Shown here: piece after piece, positions 38,979 through 51,375 of the stretch
Layout of the letters: each line of letters begins with the position of its first letter
How positions within the stretch are numbered: the stretch's first letter is position 1
Translations under genes and position numbers: made by a program
The notes under the pieces: generated by a model
Databases searched by the model: none
Told to the model about the DNA's origin: nothing
Seen by the model: the letters and a program-made list of their open reading frames with translations, nothing else
Source: Apis mellifera
Taxonomy: Eukaryota; Arthropoda; Insecta; Hymenoptera; Apidae
NCBI RefSeq assembly: GCF_003254395.2
Contig: NC_037644.1
Coordinates: forward strand, 10,582,086-10,646,085
Reading direction: 5' to 3'
Length of the DNA: 64,000 nucleotides

Positions 38979-41963
38979 ATGGCGCTGGATTTCGCAGCCA
39001 CTTACAAGGTTCTGGTGTTGGGTGACTCGAACGTTGGGAAAACTTGTATCGTGCACCGTTATTGTGACGAACGTTACTACGATACTTACATATCAACGAT
39101 AGGTGAGACGCATCGTCGAAATCCTCGAATATTGCGTTTCGTATTCGATATATTGACAGTTAAAAATTAATAAGCTGATGGATCGTTGTAAATAATTGTT
39201 TACAACGGTTTTATAGAATAATCGCTATTGATGGAAATCGCGTTGATATAATTGACGAGAACATTCGTCGAGAATTGAAATAAATTTATTTTAAGAAAAA
39301 AAGAAATCGTGACGAATTATACCGTTGATGTTATTTCGATCCTTCAGCTGTAACTTGTTGACAAGCATATATTGTTGTTTTAGATACAATCTTGTTACCG
39401 AAAATTACTATTATATTCACTAGTTACATTCACTAAATGTATATCTTTGTTATACGAAAGTCTGATGATGTTTTGTTTCATGATATTCTTTTTCCTCAAA
39501 AGATTTTATGCTCGAAAACACGATACAACACTAATTCATGTACATGTATGTATACTTGAATATGAGAGACAAAAAGTAACAAATGAAGTAATTTTAATTG
39601 AAAAAAATTACTAACATATGGTGATGTTTTAAAGAAATATGTGTTTAACGTCATCGATCAGCTGATTGCAAGAAAATTTTCTCTCGATAGAAATCTTAAG
39701 TATAATTTCAATAATATTTCTTATTTATACAATAGAATTAAATTTATCGAATTGTTAAAATATGTGATATTAAATTTTTAAAGTTTATTCTTTTTATTTT
39801 TATTATTATTAACGCGAAATCTTAGGAATTTTTTTTCTTATCGTTACGTTATGCGTAAATAGTTTTATATACGTAATGTTTAATTAATAAACGTTACACA
39901 TTTATTGAAAAAAAAGTCTTGTTTTCTGATTTTTAAGAATAATGAATCAACAGGTATCGATTTCAAACAAAAAATAATTAATCTGGATGGAACACCAATT
40001 AAGCTTCAAATTTGGTGAGTTTTGTATTTTTATATATTTTATTTACTATATAAATATGAAATGGAATTACGTGTTAATATTTATATTTTTAAGTAATTAT
40101 AAATATATAAGATATTTTGAAATAATTTTCTATTAATGCAGTCGATTTTAATTTAAGTTTTAACTTTTAATTAATTTAGATCAAAGTAAATAAATTTATT
40201 TTGATTTTGGATTTATGATTTCTTTATATTTTATTTTCATTCTTCTCACAAATGAATATTAAATTCTTATACATTAAATTATTTTCAATCTAAACATTTG
40301 CATTTTCATATTCTGTAAATAAAATACAAGTTTCTGAGTTGAAAATATTCTATTCACTGTAGTTAGAATAGATGTAGTTAATATAGTTAGAATATTTAAA
40401 TATTAAAAAAATCCATTAATAAATACTCCATAATAAATAAAATTCTATTATTTTACAAAGTAATTATTCATTGTGCAAATATTTCTATTTAAATACTCAC
40501 AATTTTCCAATATACGTAGTTATCTTTTTAAAATATCTAGCACGATGATAAACATGGAGATAGTGCTACAATCGATTTTGCAAATCGGAGAAATGGAAAA
40601 TCGAACAAGTTGTTTTCAATATGTATTTCTATCTATATTATATACATATTTATAATATGAATGCATTAATATTTAATTTGAATCGATTAAAAATATTTAT
40701 TTCCAAGGATTACAAATTCAAACGGTATAATTAATTGAGTACATATATTGATACAAATATATCAAATACAATATACTATACTTGATAACATAATATTAAT
40801 AATAATAATGATGATAATTTACTGCAAAATACGATCATTGCATGTATTAACTGTTAATATATAATTAATTGTTACTATTATTAATATATTATCGACTTCT
40901 TAAGGGACACTGCTGGTCAAGAGCGATTTAGAGCGCTAACGACAGCTTATTATCGTGGTGCTATGGGTATCCTTTTGATGTACGACGTCACTAGTTTAGA
41001 AAGTTTCAATCATTTATCCTACTGGCTACGAAATATTCAAGAAGTAAGAATACGAGATAATATTTCGTTTATTAAATTTATTCTTAAGATAAAAATTCTA
41101 TAAAAATAAAAAAATGAAAGCGTAAATTCATGAATTTCGATTGAACAAAAATTCTTTGTTCTTTTTTTTTTTCTTTGCAGAATGCCTCTCCGGATGTGGT
41201 GAAAGTAGTGGCGGCAAACAAATGTGATGTTACTACGAATAGGGCTGTTGATGCGGAAAGGGGACAGAAAATAGCTGAAAGTTTTGACATGCCTTTCTTC
41301 GAAGTATCTTGTAAAGAGAACATAAATATTGAAGAAGCTTTTCTCACTTTAGCTAGAAGAATACGAGAACAACGAGGACGCCGGGTAATATCGTTATCTC
41401 TCTTAAATATACATGCATATATCTCTTATCGAAACATGCGAAACGTATTCGATTGTAATTTTTAAAACGAATTAACGTGTTTTACGTCGTGTGGTTTATC
41501 GATGATTCATAAAAAATGATTAGAAATTCTTATCTCGTCGAATAAATATTAAGAAACATTATTTGTTGTTTAAATGACAAACAATTTTTTTCTATACACG
41601 TAATCATTCTTCGATTCTAATTTTCGAGATATCAAAAAAATACTTTTTAAACTATATATATGTGTACTTCGAAGTTTCTAAATATTAAAAAAAATTAATT
41701 TATCAAAGTGCATCAATACGATCAAATGCTTATTAATTATAAAAATTAAATTAAATTAACTTGAATTAACTTTTTTGCTTGATTTTTTGACATGTATATA
41801 TATTGTTAAAGATAAATGCAATTTTTGATTTCAGGCTAGTTTGTTCGATGCTTCAGAAAGGGAAGGAGCCAACAATATTGTTATGAAGCAATCACCGTCT
41901 CACGTCTCAGTCTCAGTCTCTGTTACCCCCGGTGAATCTTGGAGATGCACAAATGCATGTTAG
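38979..41963 (+). CDS. Rab-family small GTPase, 218 aa
   Basis: A vesicle-traffic GTPase of the Rab8/10-like group; a RabX4-type assignment is possible but not certain. Five exons: 38979-39102, 39954-40014, 40905-41043, 41181-41384, 41835-41963. All nucleotide-binding motifs are intact: P-loop GDSNVGKT (15-22), switch I Thr40 in ISTIGIDF, WDTAGQE (62-68) with the catalytic Gln67, NKCD (121-124), and SCK (151-153) in place of the usual SAK. The tail of about 40 residues (177-218) is Ser/Val-rich and ends CTNAC, giving Cys214 and Cys218. This is not a standard CC, CXC or CAAX end, though geranylgeranylation of one or both Cys is likely. The start has a strong context (AAACATGG) and sits where Rab proteins normally begin. 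Confidence 0.93.
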
Positions 41964-44900
41964 TTTCTATAAATTATGAGAATTGAGACGTGCTTCGACT
42001 TATTAGTAAATACGAAGTATTCATTGCGAACAAGATTTTATCTTTCGCGATTGCGCACAAGAAAAAAATAAGTAAGGAGAAAGTGCGTCATTTCTATGTG
42101 TAAATATGGGGTAAACTCTGGTAAGTCGATGATAATTTTAGAATTTTTCTAACAATTGCTAATAGCCGAGCTAATAGATTAACAGATATTTATTAAGTAT
42201 ATTTTTAATTTTAAAAAATGTAATATTAAATTATATTAAATTATATATTTATAAATCGTTCTTAATCATTTATTATATTATTATTATGTTATTATATATA
42301 GATTTTATTATTAAGTTATAAATTTATATTTATATTTATATTGTTATAAGTTGTTTTCAGAATGACTTGGATATCCATCGTAGAATTAATTTTAATATTT
42401 AACATTTCTAGCATAGATAATGAATGTCAGGTAAATTACATTTAATTCATTGGAATTATTTTTCCTTTTATAATATTTATAATATTTATAATATGTATAG
42501 CTTTTTTTTTATATGAGTCGTTTTTACTTCTATTTTATTTTTTCCTTTAAATTTTTTTGGAATGGATATTTAAAAAATTGTTTCAAGAAATAAAGAAATT
42601 TCGTTCAATAATTAATAATTTTGTGATAATTAAATTAATATTAATTTAAATAATATTAACTCTAACACGAAAACTTAATTACTGAAGTGTTAGTTAAGCA
42701 GAAATATTAGTAATTTTGTATTTTTTCCCAATAAAATTTAAATTTAAACATCAACGATAAACAAAACTTATATTAATTTAAATTAATATTAAATAATATA
42801 TTAAGTTAAATTATTTTCATTTTTATTTGAAAATTAAATCGAGACTGATTGAAGTGATCGAAAGATATATTTATAGCATACAATAATTAACGATCACTAA
42901 TGCTTCAAATAATAATAAATTAATTACTATATGTATATAAATACGATTTTTAAATTTTAACTTCGTATCAGAGATGAATGAAAAAGTATCGTAAAATTAA
43001 GCAGAGTTTACCCTATACATGTATAATGCGAACGAATTTGTGAAATATTATAAATGGCATCTAGGAGAAAACAAGGGTAGAAAAATAGATATTACGTGTG
43101 TACGTCTATGATATAACTATCTAAAATGACACTGATCACGAATATTCTAAGAAACAAATATGAAAATAAATTGTCGTGAATTTTGCACCTTCGTTCTCTA
43201 ATGATTTTCGATCGAACGAAACAACATTGATACAATTCATTGGACGTATCCTATCACGTTTGCGTGTCAACGTACGATTATTACACGAGCATTAATTAAG
43301 TAGAGCAATGCAAATCGTATATATACATAACAACAGCACAATTATATTATATATGCTAAGCATTATTGCTGAAAAAAAAGAGACTTGTACTTTACGTATA
43401 AACGTATAATGCTGACGTTTTGACAATTTCAATGTGATTGTATTAACAAGCTGAAATTTCATTTTTTCACGTTAATCGAAACAGTTATTTAAATTAACTT
43501 TAATATTATATACAGATAGATGTCTATTTACAATGAAGCAATGAAATTATTCGTAATTTCGAGTTATAGTATTTGCACATACACATGATCAAACACCTGA
43601 CGTGATTCATTATTGTAAATCGTCGGGAATAACTTGAAAGTGATAAATATTGAAATTGTACGTATGACTGTTTAGATAAAAAGAAAATAATATTCTGGCG
43701 ATATTCCATGGGTTCCATTATCGTTCCTTACGAAAAGAAACGTGAAAGAAAATTTCAAATAAGCTTTGTAATAATTATTGATAAATTAAAGAGGCTGAAG
43801 CACATTGATAAATTTATGATAGATGTATAACGTTCGTAAAAAAAAAACCAGCGAAATAATGGTGCAACTGTACAAGAAACATTTTATAAAATTTTAAAAC
43901 TCGATCGTATTATAAAATATATCGTGTTACGATTTGCTTGTTAGCAATAATTTTGCACATAATTTTTTACTCGTAAATTTCACTTAAACTAACTCACCGA
44001 TCCTTCAAGAAATCGTTATTTCGAAGCTCAAGCATGTTTTTTCGTGGCAATGAAAATACACAAATAGCCGATTAAGTTCAGTGCGGGAAAAACATGTAAA
44101 AATTTATTTAATTTTATGATTTATAATTATTTTACATCAATTTACATAAATATCATATATATATATACGCAGCGATCGAATAACACGAGCAGTACAAACA
44201 TTTAGATAAACTCACTTAATGTTCATATAAGGCCTAAAAAAAAAAAAAACAGATATTGATGTTGATATACAACATTTTTCTGTTGCTTTGAATATATAAT
44301 TCACATGAAAAGCATTTAAGCGCAATCATATTTGCTATATTATATTTACGGCACACGTGCAAGAAGATAAACAGACTACCAACTATTAACGGAGGACCAT
44401 CGCTTTTCCACTATCGGAGAAGCAATGCGTGATTTCAACTGCATTGAAATTTGTTGACATACAGATATAATGTAGCCTTTATTACTATATAGTTAGTTTA
44501 AATCACCGTAGTGTGATGTTTAATACGATTAATGATTAAAATTAAAATATTTGATTATCATAATTAAAGAAAATTTGATCCAATCGATATATAATTACTT
44601 CAATTATAATTAAATTATTATTAAGCATTTAATTTAAATAATAATTACATAATGCCAAATTAAATAATAATTAATAAAATTCTCTTTATCATAAAATTAC
44701 TATTTAAATCTAATATCAGATTTAAAATAAATTTAATTAAGAAGGAGAAATTATTAAATCGATTGAATTGATTTGTTTGGAATGTAAAATGTATATTTAC
44801 TAATTATTATAATTGTCGAAATTATAACGATGTTTATTTCTACGATTGATTGAACATTTGTACAAAATATTAATATTATTAATACAAAGTTTATCTATAC

Positions 44901-47900
44901 GTCAATGAAATCATATGCAAAATCACGCTATATCAATTTTTGATTAATGCGCTTTGATAATCACTATGGACACACCTGACGGATTTGATCGTAGAATTAA
45001 CAATTAAAATAATATATGAAAAGATACCAAGAAGTCAGGTGTATCATCGCTTCATTCGAACATGCGAATGCATTTTTGATCGTAGTCGATCATTTTTGTT
45101 CGCATGCAGACAATGATGAGAAGGAATAATGCTGGATGAATATTAAATACGAGATCGTTTGAGACCAGAATTGTATTATTACGCGATATAGTGAAAATAT
45201 TCGTATATACAAATAATAGAATTATATAATATATTTTAGAGTGATGCATTGATTCATTACTAATCACTGACTGCAAGTATCGCACAATACTTCTGTAGTT
45301 AAATAGATATACGATTATTGCTTGATGTAAGACCAATATATTCCTCCTCTTCGTTTATGCTGACAAGAACGAAATAAAGCCTTCATTATAACCATCAACG
45401 ATTAAAGGAAGAGAGAATAAAAAAAAGAAATTATGAGAGAAAAGGAATATAGCAAGAGATAGAAAAAGATGAAAATTTAAGATTAATTGTAAGTACGTTA
45501 TTTTATGGATAAAAAATCGAAAGAAATAACGTGTCTTAGACTGTCACAAATTTCTATGTTAATGAGAAATTTGTCATGTATGTTAAAATTAATTTTCCTT
45601 ATTGCATAAGCGATCAAGAATGTAAAGGAATTCTCATTATATATTATCGTTGAATTCGATCATGGATGAACGGATGATTAAATTAATGGTTCGGCTGTGT
45701 TTCATTTGTTCGATCTTTTGTAGAATATTGTTTTATTACTCTTAAAGAAATCTGTTTTAATCAATCAAAAATCGTTACTTTTGTTATCCTCAAATTTTAT
45801 TAATCATTAAGATAAAATTTTTATTTTCTTTTTAAAAATTATTTTATTAATCTCTTCTTTTTTTTTTTTTTTAATTTCTTTATATATCAATTTATTAAAT
45901 TGATGTTATAATATTTTATTTTGATGGAGAATTTTAATTTAATTTCTATTTTGAGAAAAAATATTCAATTATGTGCCTCTGTTTAAAACTTAATGCAAAG
46001 AAACAATGCACACACTGAAGAATTTGAAAGATTCATATTTCTAAAGCTACTATGTACATGAATATATATATAATATAGGGAATCATATAAGAAATCATAT
46101 GTTTACATTAATACTCATAATGATAAATTGTTCATAATTCTTAAAATTGATACTATATTTAAATAAATTATATAAGAATTGAATTTCTTATGATAATTTG
46201 AAAAATATCATAAGAAACTATATATAAATATTCTTTTTTTTGATATCTTATAATATCAATCTTATAAAAAAAAATAAAAAAAGAGAAACTCACATAATTA
46301 GATAATAAAATAATTTATCTTACAAGATTCCTTTTTAAGTTTTTAATTTTTAATGTTTGTCATTTTAATTGATTTTCATTTCATTTTGTTCTTGTGTATT
46401 AAAAATGATAAAGAAGAATATAAAGAAATTGATAATATATGTACTTATGTATAAACACATTTATGTAACATCACAAAACATGATAGATATTTGATTTTTG
46501 AAACTACTTTAATTAATATATTAAAAGTTAACCTGACTAGTGAAGATTGGTTGAAACAAAAATATTTTATTTTTCGAATCATAAAATAAATTCATGGATT
46601 TAGAGAAATCATAATCTATTATCAAAAGAAATTGTCAGGTAAAAATTAACCTATATATATAATATGTAAACGCAAAATTAATAAATTATATCTTCTTGCA
46701 AATCTTAGATTCAATACAATTTATAATATAATGTTGCAATTTTATATTGATAATAATTATAATATTATTGTATTGAACACATACATATTTTTAATGCAAT
46801 TTGCATTTATTTAGCAAAATTGTATATTGATGGAGTGCATTATTAAAAATAGTTAAATTGTTAAATATAAAATAACCGATTATGTGTACGATTATTGAGA
46901 ATTTATATGAGAATTATATAAGATAGTATTCATCAATATTGATAATATTCGTTGAATCGTACGATAAAGTCACAATGATAACATTTCACTTATATGGACT
47001 TTTATGTTTGATTAATTTTCAATTGTATTTCGTTTATATTGCAAATATTTAATAAACCGCGTAAATTTTACTTATACATTTTTTAATCAATTACTATAAA
47101 ATTTAATCAATTTTATAGTAAGATATTTAGTCAATTATTTACAATTCTCATACGATAGTGATAATAACACAATATTTATTTGAATCTTATCAAACTCAAG
47201 GTAATGTAAACTACACGTATATAAATAGTTCTAGGATTCATATAATGATTTTTTTTACATAATATATTAAAAAATATAATAAAATAAATATAATAAATAT
47301 AATTTAATTATAAAATTAACAGCTTTTTTATCATTACACATACATATTATATATTAACAATATAAGAATATTCTATACATTTTGTTTGAATAATTTGATG
47401 TTTAATTCTATAAACTATGCTATAAATAAAATATATACATTTTATTAATAATAATAAATTTTCTCAATTATCATTATCAAATATTATATTTAATATTTTC
47501 TTATAATATTAATTATTAAAAAATTTAATTGAAATCAGATTTTTATGTGATGTATCAAATAATATTACTATAAAATGTTTTATAAATTGACCTCATTAAG
47601 AATCGCTCAAAACGTTAGGTATATAGAAAACTTTGTATGCTCTGCGCATATTCAATACGTGAGAGTCTTTATTATAGGAGGTACTCGATAAGTATGAATC
47701 AACCGCTTGAAATTAAACAATAAGTCATAACTAGAAGAACGTTTTTCTTAAAATATATATAAATGTTTGATACTAACTGTGATAACTATCGGTAGGTAAC
47801 CTACATCTTTTAAAACTATGTATGTATTTAATTCAATGATAATTACATATAAAGTAATAATCATAATTCAATTAGCAATATCTTTTGTGATTATCAACGT

Positions 47901-47990
47901 ATTCGTATAATCTTGAACATCTCATAAAATAATATTCATTGACGAACTTCACATATATAGTAAAAATGAATCATGAATTGTTTGGCGCGT
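41964..47990. other. Rab 3' flank and long intergenic region
   Basis: Base composition alternates: 43.0-44.5 kb and 44.9-45.4 kb are less AT-rich than the rest and could be a long Rab 3' UTR or regulatory DNA. No convincing exon was found. The minus-strand frame at 45052-45336 lacks an ATG start, and a 23-codon splice-flanked frame at 42362-42430 stands alone. Confidence 0.5.
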
Positions 47991-47999
47991 TCTTTGAGT

Positions 48000-48240
48000 C
48001 AGCGATAGGTTAGCATGCGCACCTTACACACAAATTGCATCTTGAAGTTCACTTGAGCTTGGAGTCCAAAATGGCCGCGATGACAGATATATTGAGCTGT
48101 TAACCGAATATGGGATACGCCTAAATTTTCAGTTTACAACGTCATATTTCTTAGATATTATAATAAAATGAGTATAATAAGTACGTGTAGTGACATGAAA
48201 GGTGGAGGATGCATGAGGAACAAATGACTTTTACAAACGC
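48000..48240 (+). promoter_or_regulatory. Candidate promoter/first exon of the SH3 adaptor gene, YY1/Pho-like site
   Basis: A GC-richer island about 0.4-0.5 kb before the coding start contains CAAAATGGCCGCG (48067-48079), a close match to the YY1/Pleiohomeotic site often found at TSSs. Possible leader donors are GTACGT at about 48180 and GTGGAG at about 48201. The coding exon is preceded by an acceptor (TTTTTTACAG, ending 48531), so a spliced 5' UTR is likely. Confidence 0.45.
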
Positions 48241-48582
48241 GCAATTTGTCTTAATTCATACGTATGTTACATTCTGTGTTCAATCTGTTTTTTCGCGGAG
48301 AATAGTTTGTTCGTTTATAATACGAACTCGCTACAAGGAAAACGATTAAAAATTTTATTCTGAACTGCCCATGTAAATAAATTAATCTATCAAATTTTTA
48401 TTCGAGAAAAGTGACTTTATTTAAAATCTTCGTGTTGTCATTTATTCATCATTTACGTGTTCAATTTATACATAACATATAAATTATAATTATTTTAAAT
48501 GTTTCTAATATAAATTATATATTTTTTACAGATACAAGGTTGTGATATTCATGTGTTAAAAAGTTATTGTTAATATAAAAAT

Positions 48583-51375
48583 ATGGAGGCAATTGTAGAA
48601 TATAACTATGAAGCACAAGAACCTGATGAATTAACTTTGAAAAAGGGAGATATTATTACAGAAATTAAAGTGATGTTAGGTGGTTGGTGGGAAGGCACTT
48701 TAAGAGATAAACGTGGCATGTTTCCTGATAACTTTGTCAAAGTATGTAATTTTTTATGTATTTAATTTTCTTTCAATATTTATGAAATTATAATTATGAT
48801 ATCAATATAACATAAAAAATAAAATTTATTTAAATATTCAGTATAAAACAAATACTTATATAAATTATATATATTAAATAATAGTTATATTATTTAAATA
48901 TAGGTATTAGAACCTATTTCAAGTGGAACAGTTGGAAGTACAGGAAGTGGAGTAAGTGAAGGAGCTGCTAATGCCAAACCTGAAGATATTTCCTTAAAAA
49001 ATGGAGGATCTAGAAGACGATTTTGTAAAGTTCTTTTTAGTTATGAACCTTGTAATAAAGATGAATTAACTTTAGTACCACAAGATTCTATAGAATTTTT
49101 GGGTGAAATAGAAGAGGGATGGTGGAGAGGTAGGCTTAAAGGTAGAGTGGGTGTCTTTCCTTCAAATTTTGTATCTCCTCCAGTTTATGAAGAATCTGAC
49201 AAACACAAAGATCAAGAGAGTAGAAAATTGTGCAAAGTACTTTTTCCTTATGAAGCTGTTAATGTAGATGAATTAACATTAAATGAAGGAGATATAATAA
49301 CTCTTCTATCTACAAATGCCTCTGATAAGGTATTGTTTAAATATAATTTATATGCATTTGTTATGAATTAAATGAGTATATTTGTCATAAATATGAAATT
49401 ACTTGTAGGGTTGGTGGGTAGGAGAATTAAATGGTCAAGTAGGTTTATTTCCTGATAATTTTGTTGAAGTATTAAATGTTCTACCTGATCACCAAGATCA
49501 TGAACAAAAACTTAAAGCTCCTATTAAGTCTGTTTCAAAACATTCTCATCAGGTAAAGAAGAATGGAAAAACACACATTAAAAAAACTTTGGATGTAAAA
49601 GATGTACCTACAGGTATTTGATCTCTTGTTTTAACTAATCTAAAATTATGAAAATTTTTATTATGAAAATCATATGTAAGATATTTATTTTTTTTTTAAC
49701 TGGTGAGATTATTTTTACCATAGATATAATTAAAAAAACAATATCAACAGGCGTATCTTCTACAACATCAACTTCTTCAGGAATTGGAGGAAGTAGTGGA
49801 GAAAGGAAAAATATAGGATATTCAGCTACATCGAATTTAAAACGTCTCGTAGGTGATGCAGGAACTAATAATGGTAATGGAAATACAAATATAGCTTTGG
49901 GTGAAGAGTTAGATGGGGTAGAACGAGGAGAAGGAGCACCGCTTTCGCATTTAACAGCTTCTAGAGCTAAAGCACCCCACCGACGACCACCTTCTTCACA
50001 ACGTTTAAGACGTCACGCTGCCGGACCAACAATTACTACAACACCTGTTAGTGTTTTTGGCACTAGTTTAATATCTAATACATATATTAATCACCATCTA
50101 AAATATTTGTATTTCTTAAAATATATAATATATAATATATATTACTTATATAATATAGGAAGATAGTTTAGCAAATGGTAATGCAGATACTATGTTAGAA
50201 CAATTACGAGAAGAAGAACCTGAAGGATTAGCTGTAAAAGCAAGAAGAAGAGCTCCTTGGGTAATTTAATATATTTTATTTCTACATTTATCAATATTAT
50301 ATTTCTATATTTTTATTAATAAATTTATTTACATATAGATTTATAATAATAATTATAATAATAGATATTATTTCTTTAATTATATAAACTCATAATTTTT
50401 TATATTATTATTTCCAGGTAGAAGAATTAAAATTAAATCAATTGGAAAGGAGAAAAATTGTATCAGTAGATCGTGTTGATAAATCTGAAGAAAAAAAAGA
50501 ACGTCCTTGTTCACGGTAAAATAATAATCGTTAAAATCATTTTTTTTAAATTAAATGCAAAAAATAATAGACAATAAGTATATATAATATAATATTACAA
50601 TATTAAATAATACAATATATAACATATATAATATAAATAAATCAAACTTGAATATTTTAATAGATTTAGTATATTTTTAAATTAACATATGTTTTTAATT
50701 TTAATCCAGAGTATTAACGACAACGAATGTCGCCGATTGTATTAATAAATTAGAAGCAGAAAGCGAAGAAAGTAAACAGAAGGATAAAAGTCAAAATCAG
50801 AAATCTGATTCATTTCCTCATCTTGAACAAATTTCAACTACTCCTGGAACGCCTCCTACTTATGTTCCATTTGCACTTTATAATCAATTATTAGAGAGGG
50901 TAAGTGTATTAAAATTATTAACTATAAAATTATTAATATGTTGAATGCTGCTTCATATTATTGCCCAATGAATTGCTCAAGGCAATTCATAATCATAAAT
51001 TTATTGTTATGTAATATTATATATAATATATAAAATATTATTTACAACATTAAATTGAACTTACATAATAATTGAAATATAATTATATTTTATATTATTA
51101 GAAATAATTTCCCATTAACAAGTTGTGGGACAATCATTGGTGATTCTCATGATATTTAATATGTTAACTAACTAAATTAAATTATTTGTTGTATATGAAT
51201 ATATCAATTTATAATATTTTATATATTTTTTTAAATTATAGTTATTAATTAAATCAAATTATATGAATAGGTTGTTGCCTTAGAAGAGAAACAAGCAATG
51301 TTACAACAAACAATGGGCCAAATTTTGGAACAATTTGTACCTGTTGCATCTTCATCAATCAACAGCCCAGATTAA
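48583..51375 (+). CDS. cindr: Cindr/CD2AP/SH3KBP1 (CIN85) adaptor, 535 aa
   Basis: A scaffold linking receptor endocytosis, cell junctions and the actin cytoskeleton. Eight exons: 48583-48741, 48904-49329, 49409-49613, 49724-50046, 50159-50260, 50418-50515, 50710-50899, 51271-51375. Three SH3 domains lie at about 1-55, 92-147 and 161-218. Each has the ELTL...GD/QD acidic loop, the GWW pair (125-127 in the second, 196-198 in the third) and a V/L/MFPxNFV end. Residues 337-352 (LSHLTASRAKAPHRRP) fit the capping-protein-interaction motif LxHxTxxRxK...P shared by CD2AP and CIN85. A Pro/Thr stretch (TPGTPPTYVPF) in exon 7 leads into a C-terminal coiled coil (about 498-525), the oligomerisation segment of this family. 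The order 3 x SH3, CPI, coiled coil is diagnostic. Exon 4 has two in-frame acceptors (49724 and 49751), and exon 3 has an earlier in-phase donor at 49553. Confidence 0.95.

Noticed and set aside
38842..39102. Open frame overlapping the Rab start in another frame
   Set aside because: It begins at GTG, has no ATG and runs through the GC-rich 5' UTR where stops are rare. The overlapping Rab frame is clearly the coding one.
42362..42430. Splice-flanked 23-codon frame with a signal-peptide-like sequence
   Set aside because: It has TTTTCAG before and GTAAAT after, but I found no second exon to join it to in the next 5 kb. AT-rich DNA produces such look-alikes often.
45052..45336. 94-codon minus-strand frame
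   Set aside because: It starts at TTG, has no motif and no splice support, and the hydrophobic composition follows from base bias.
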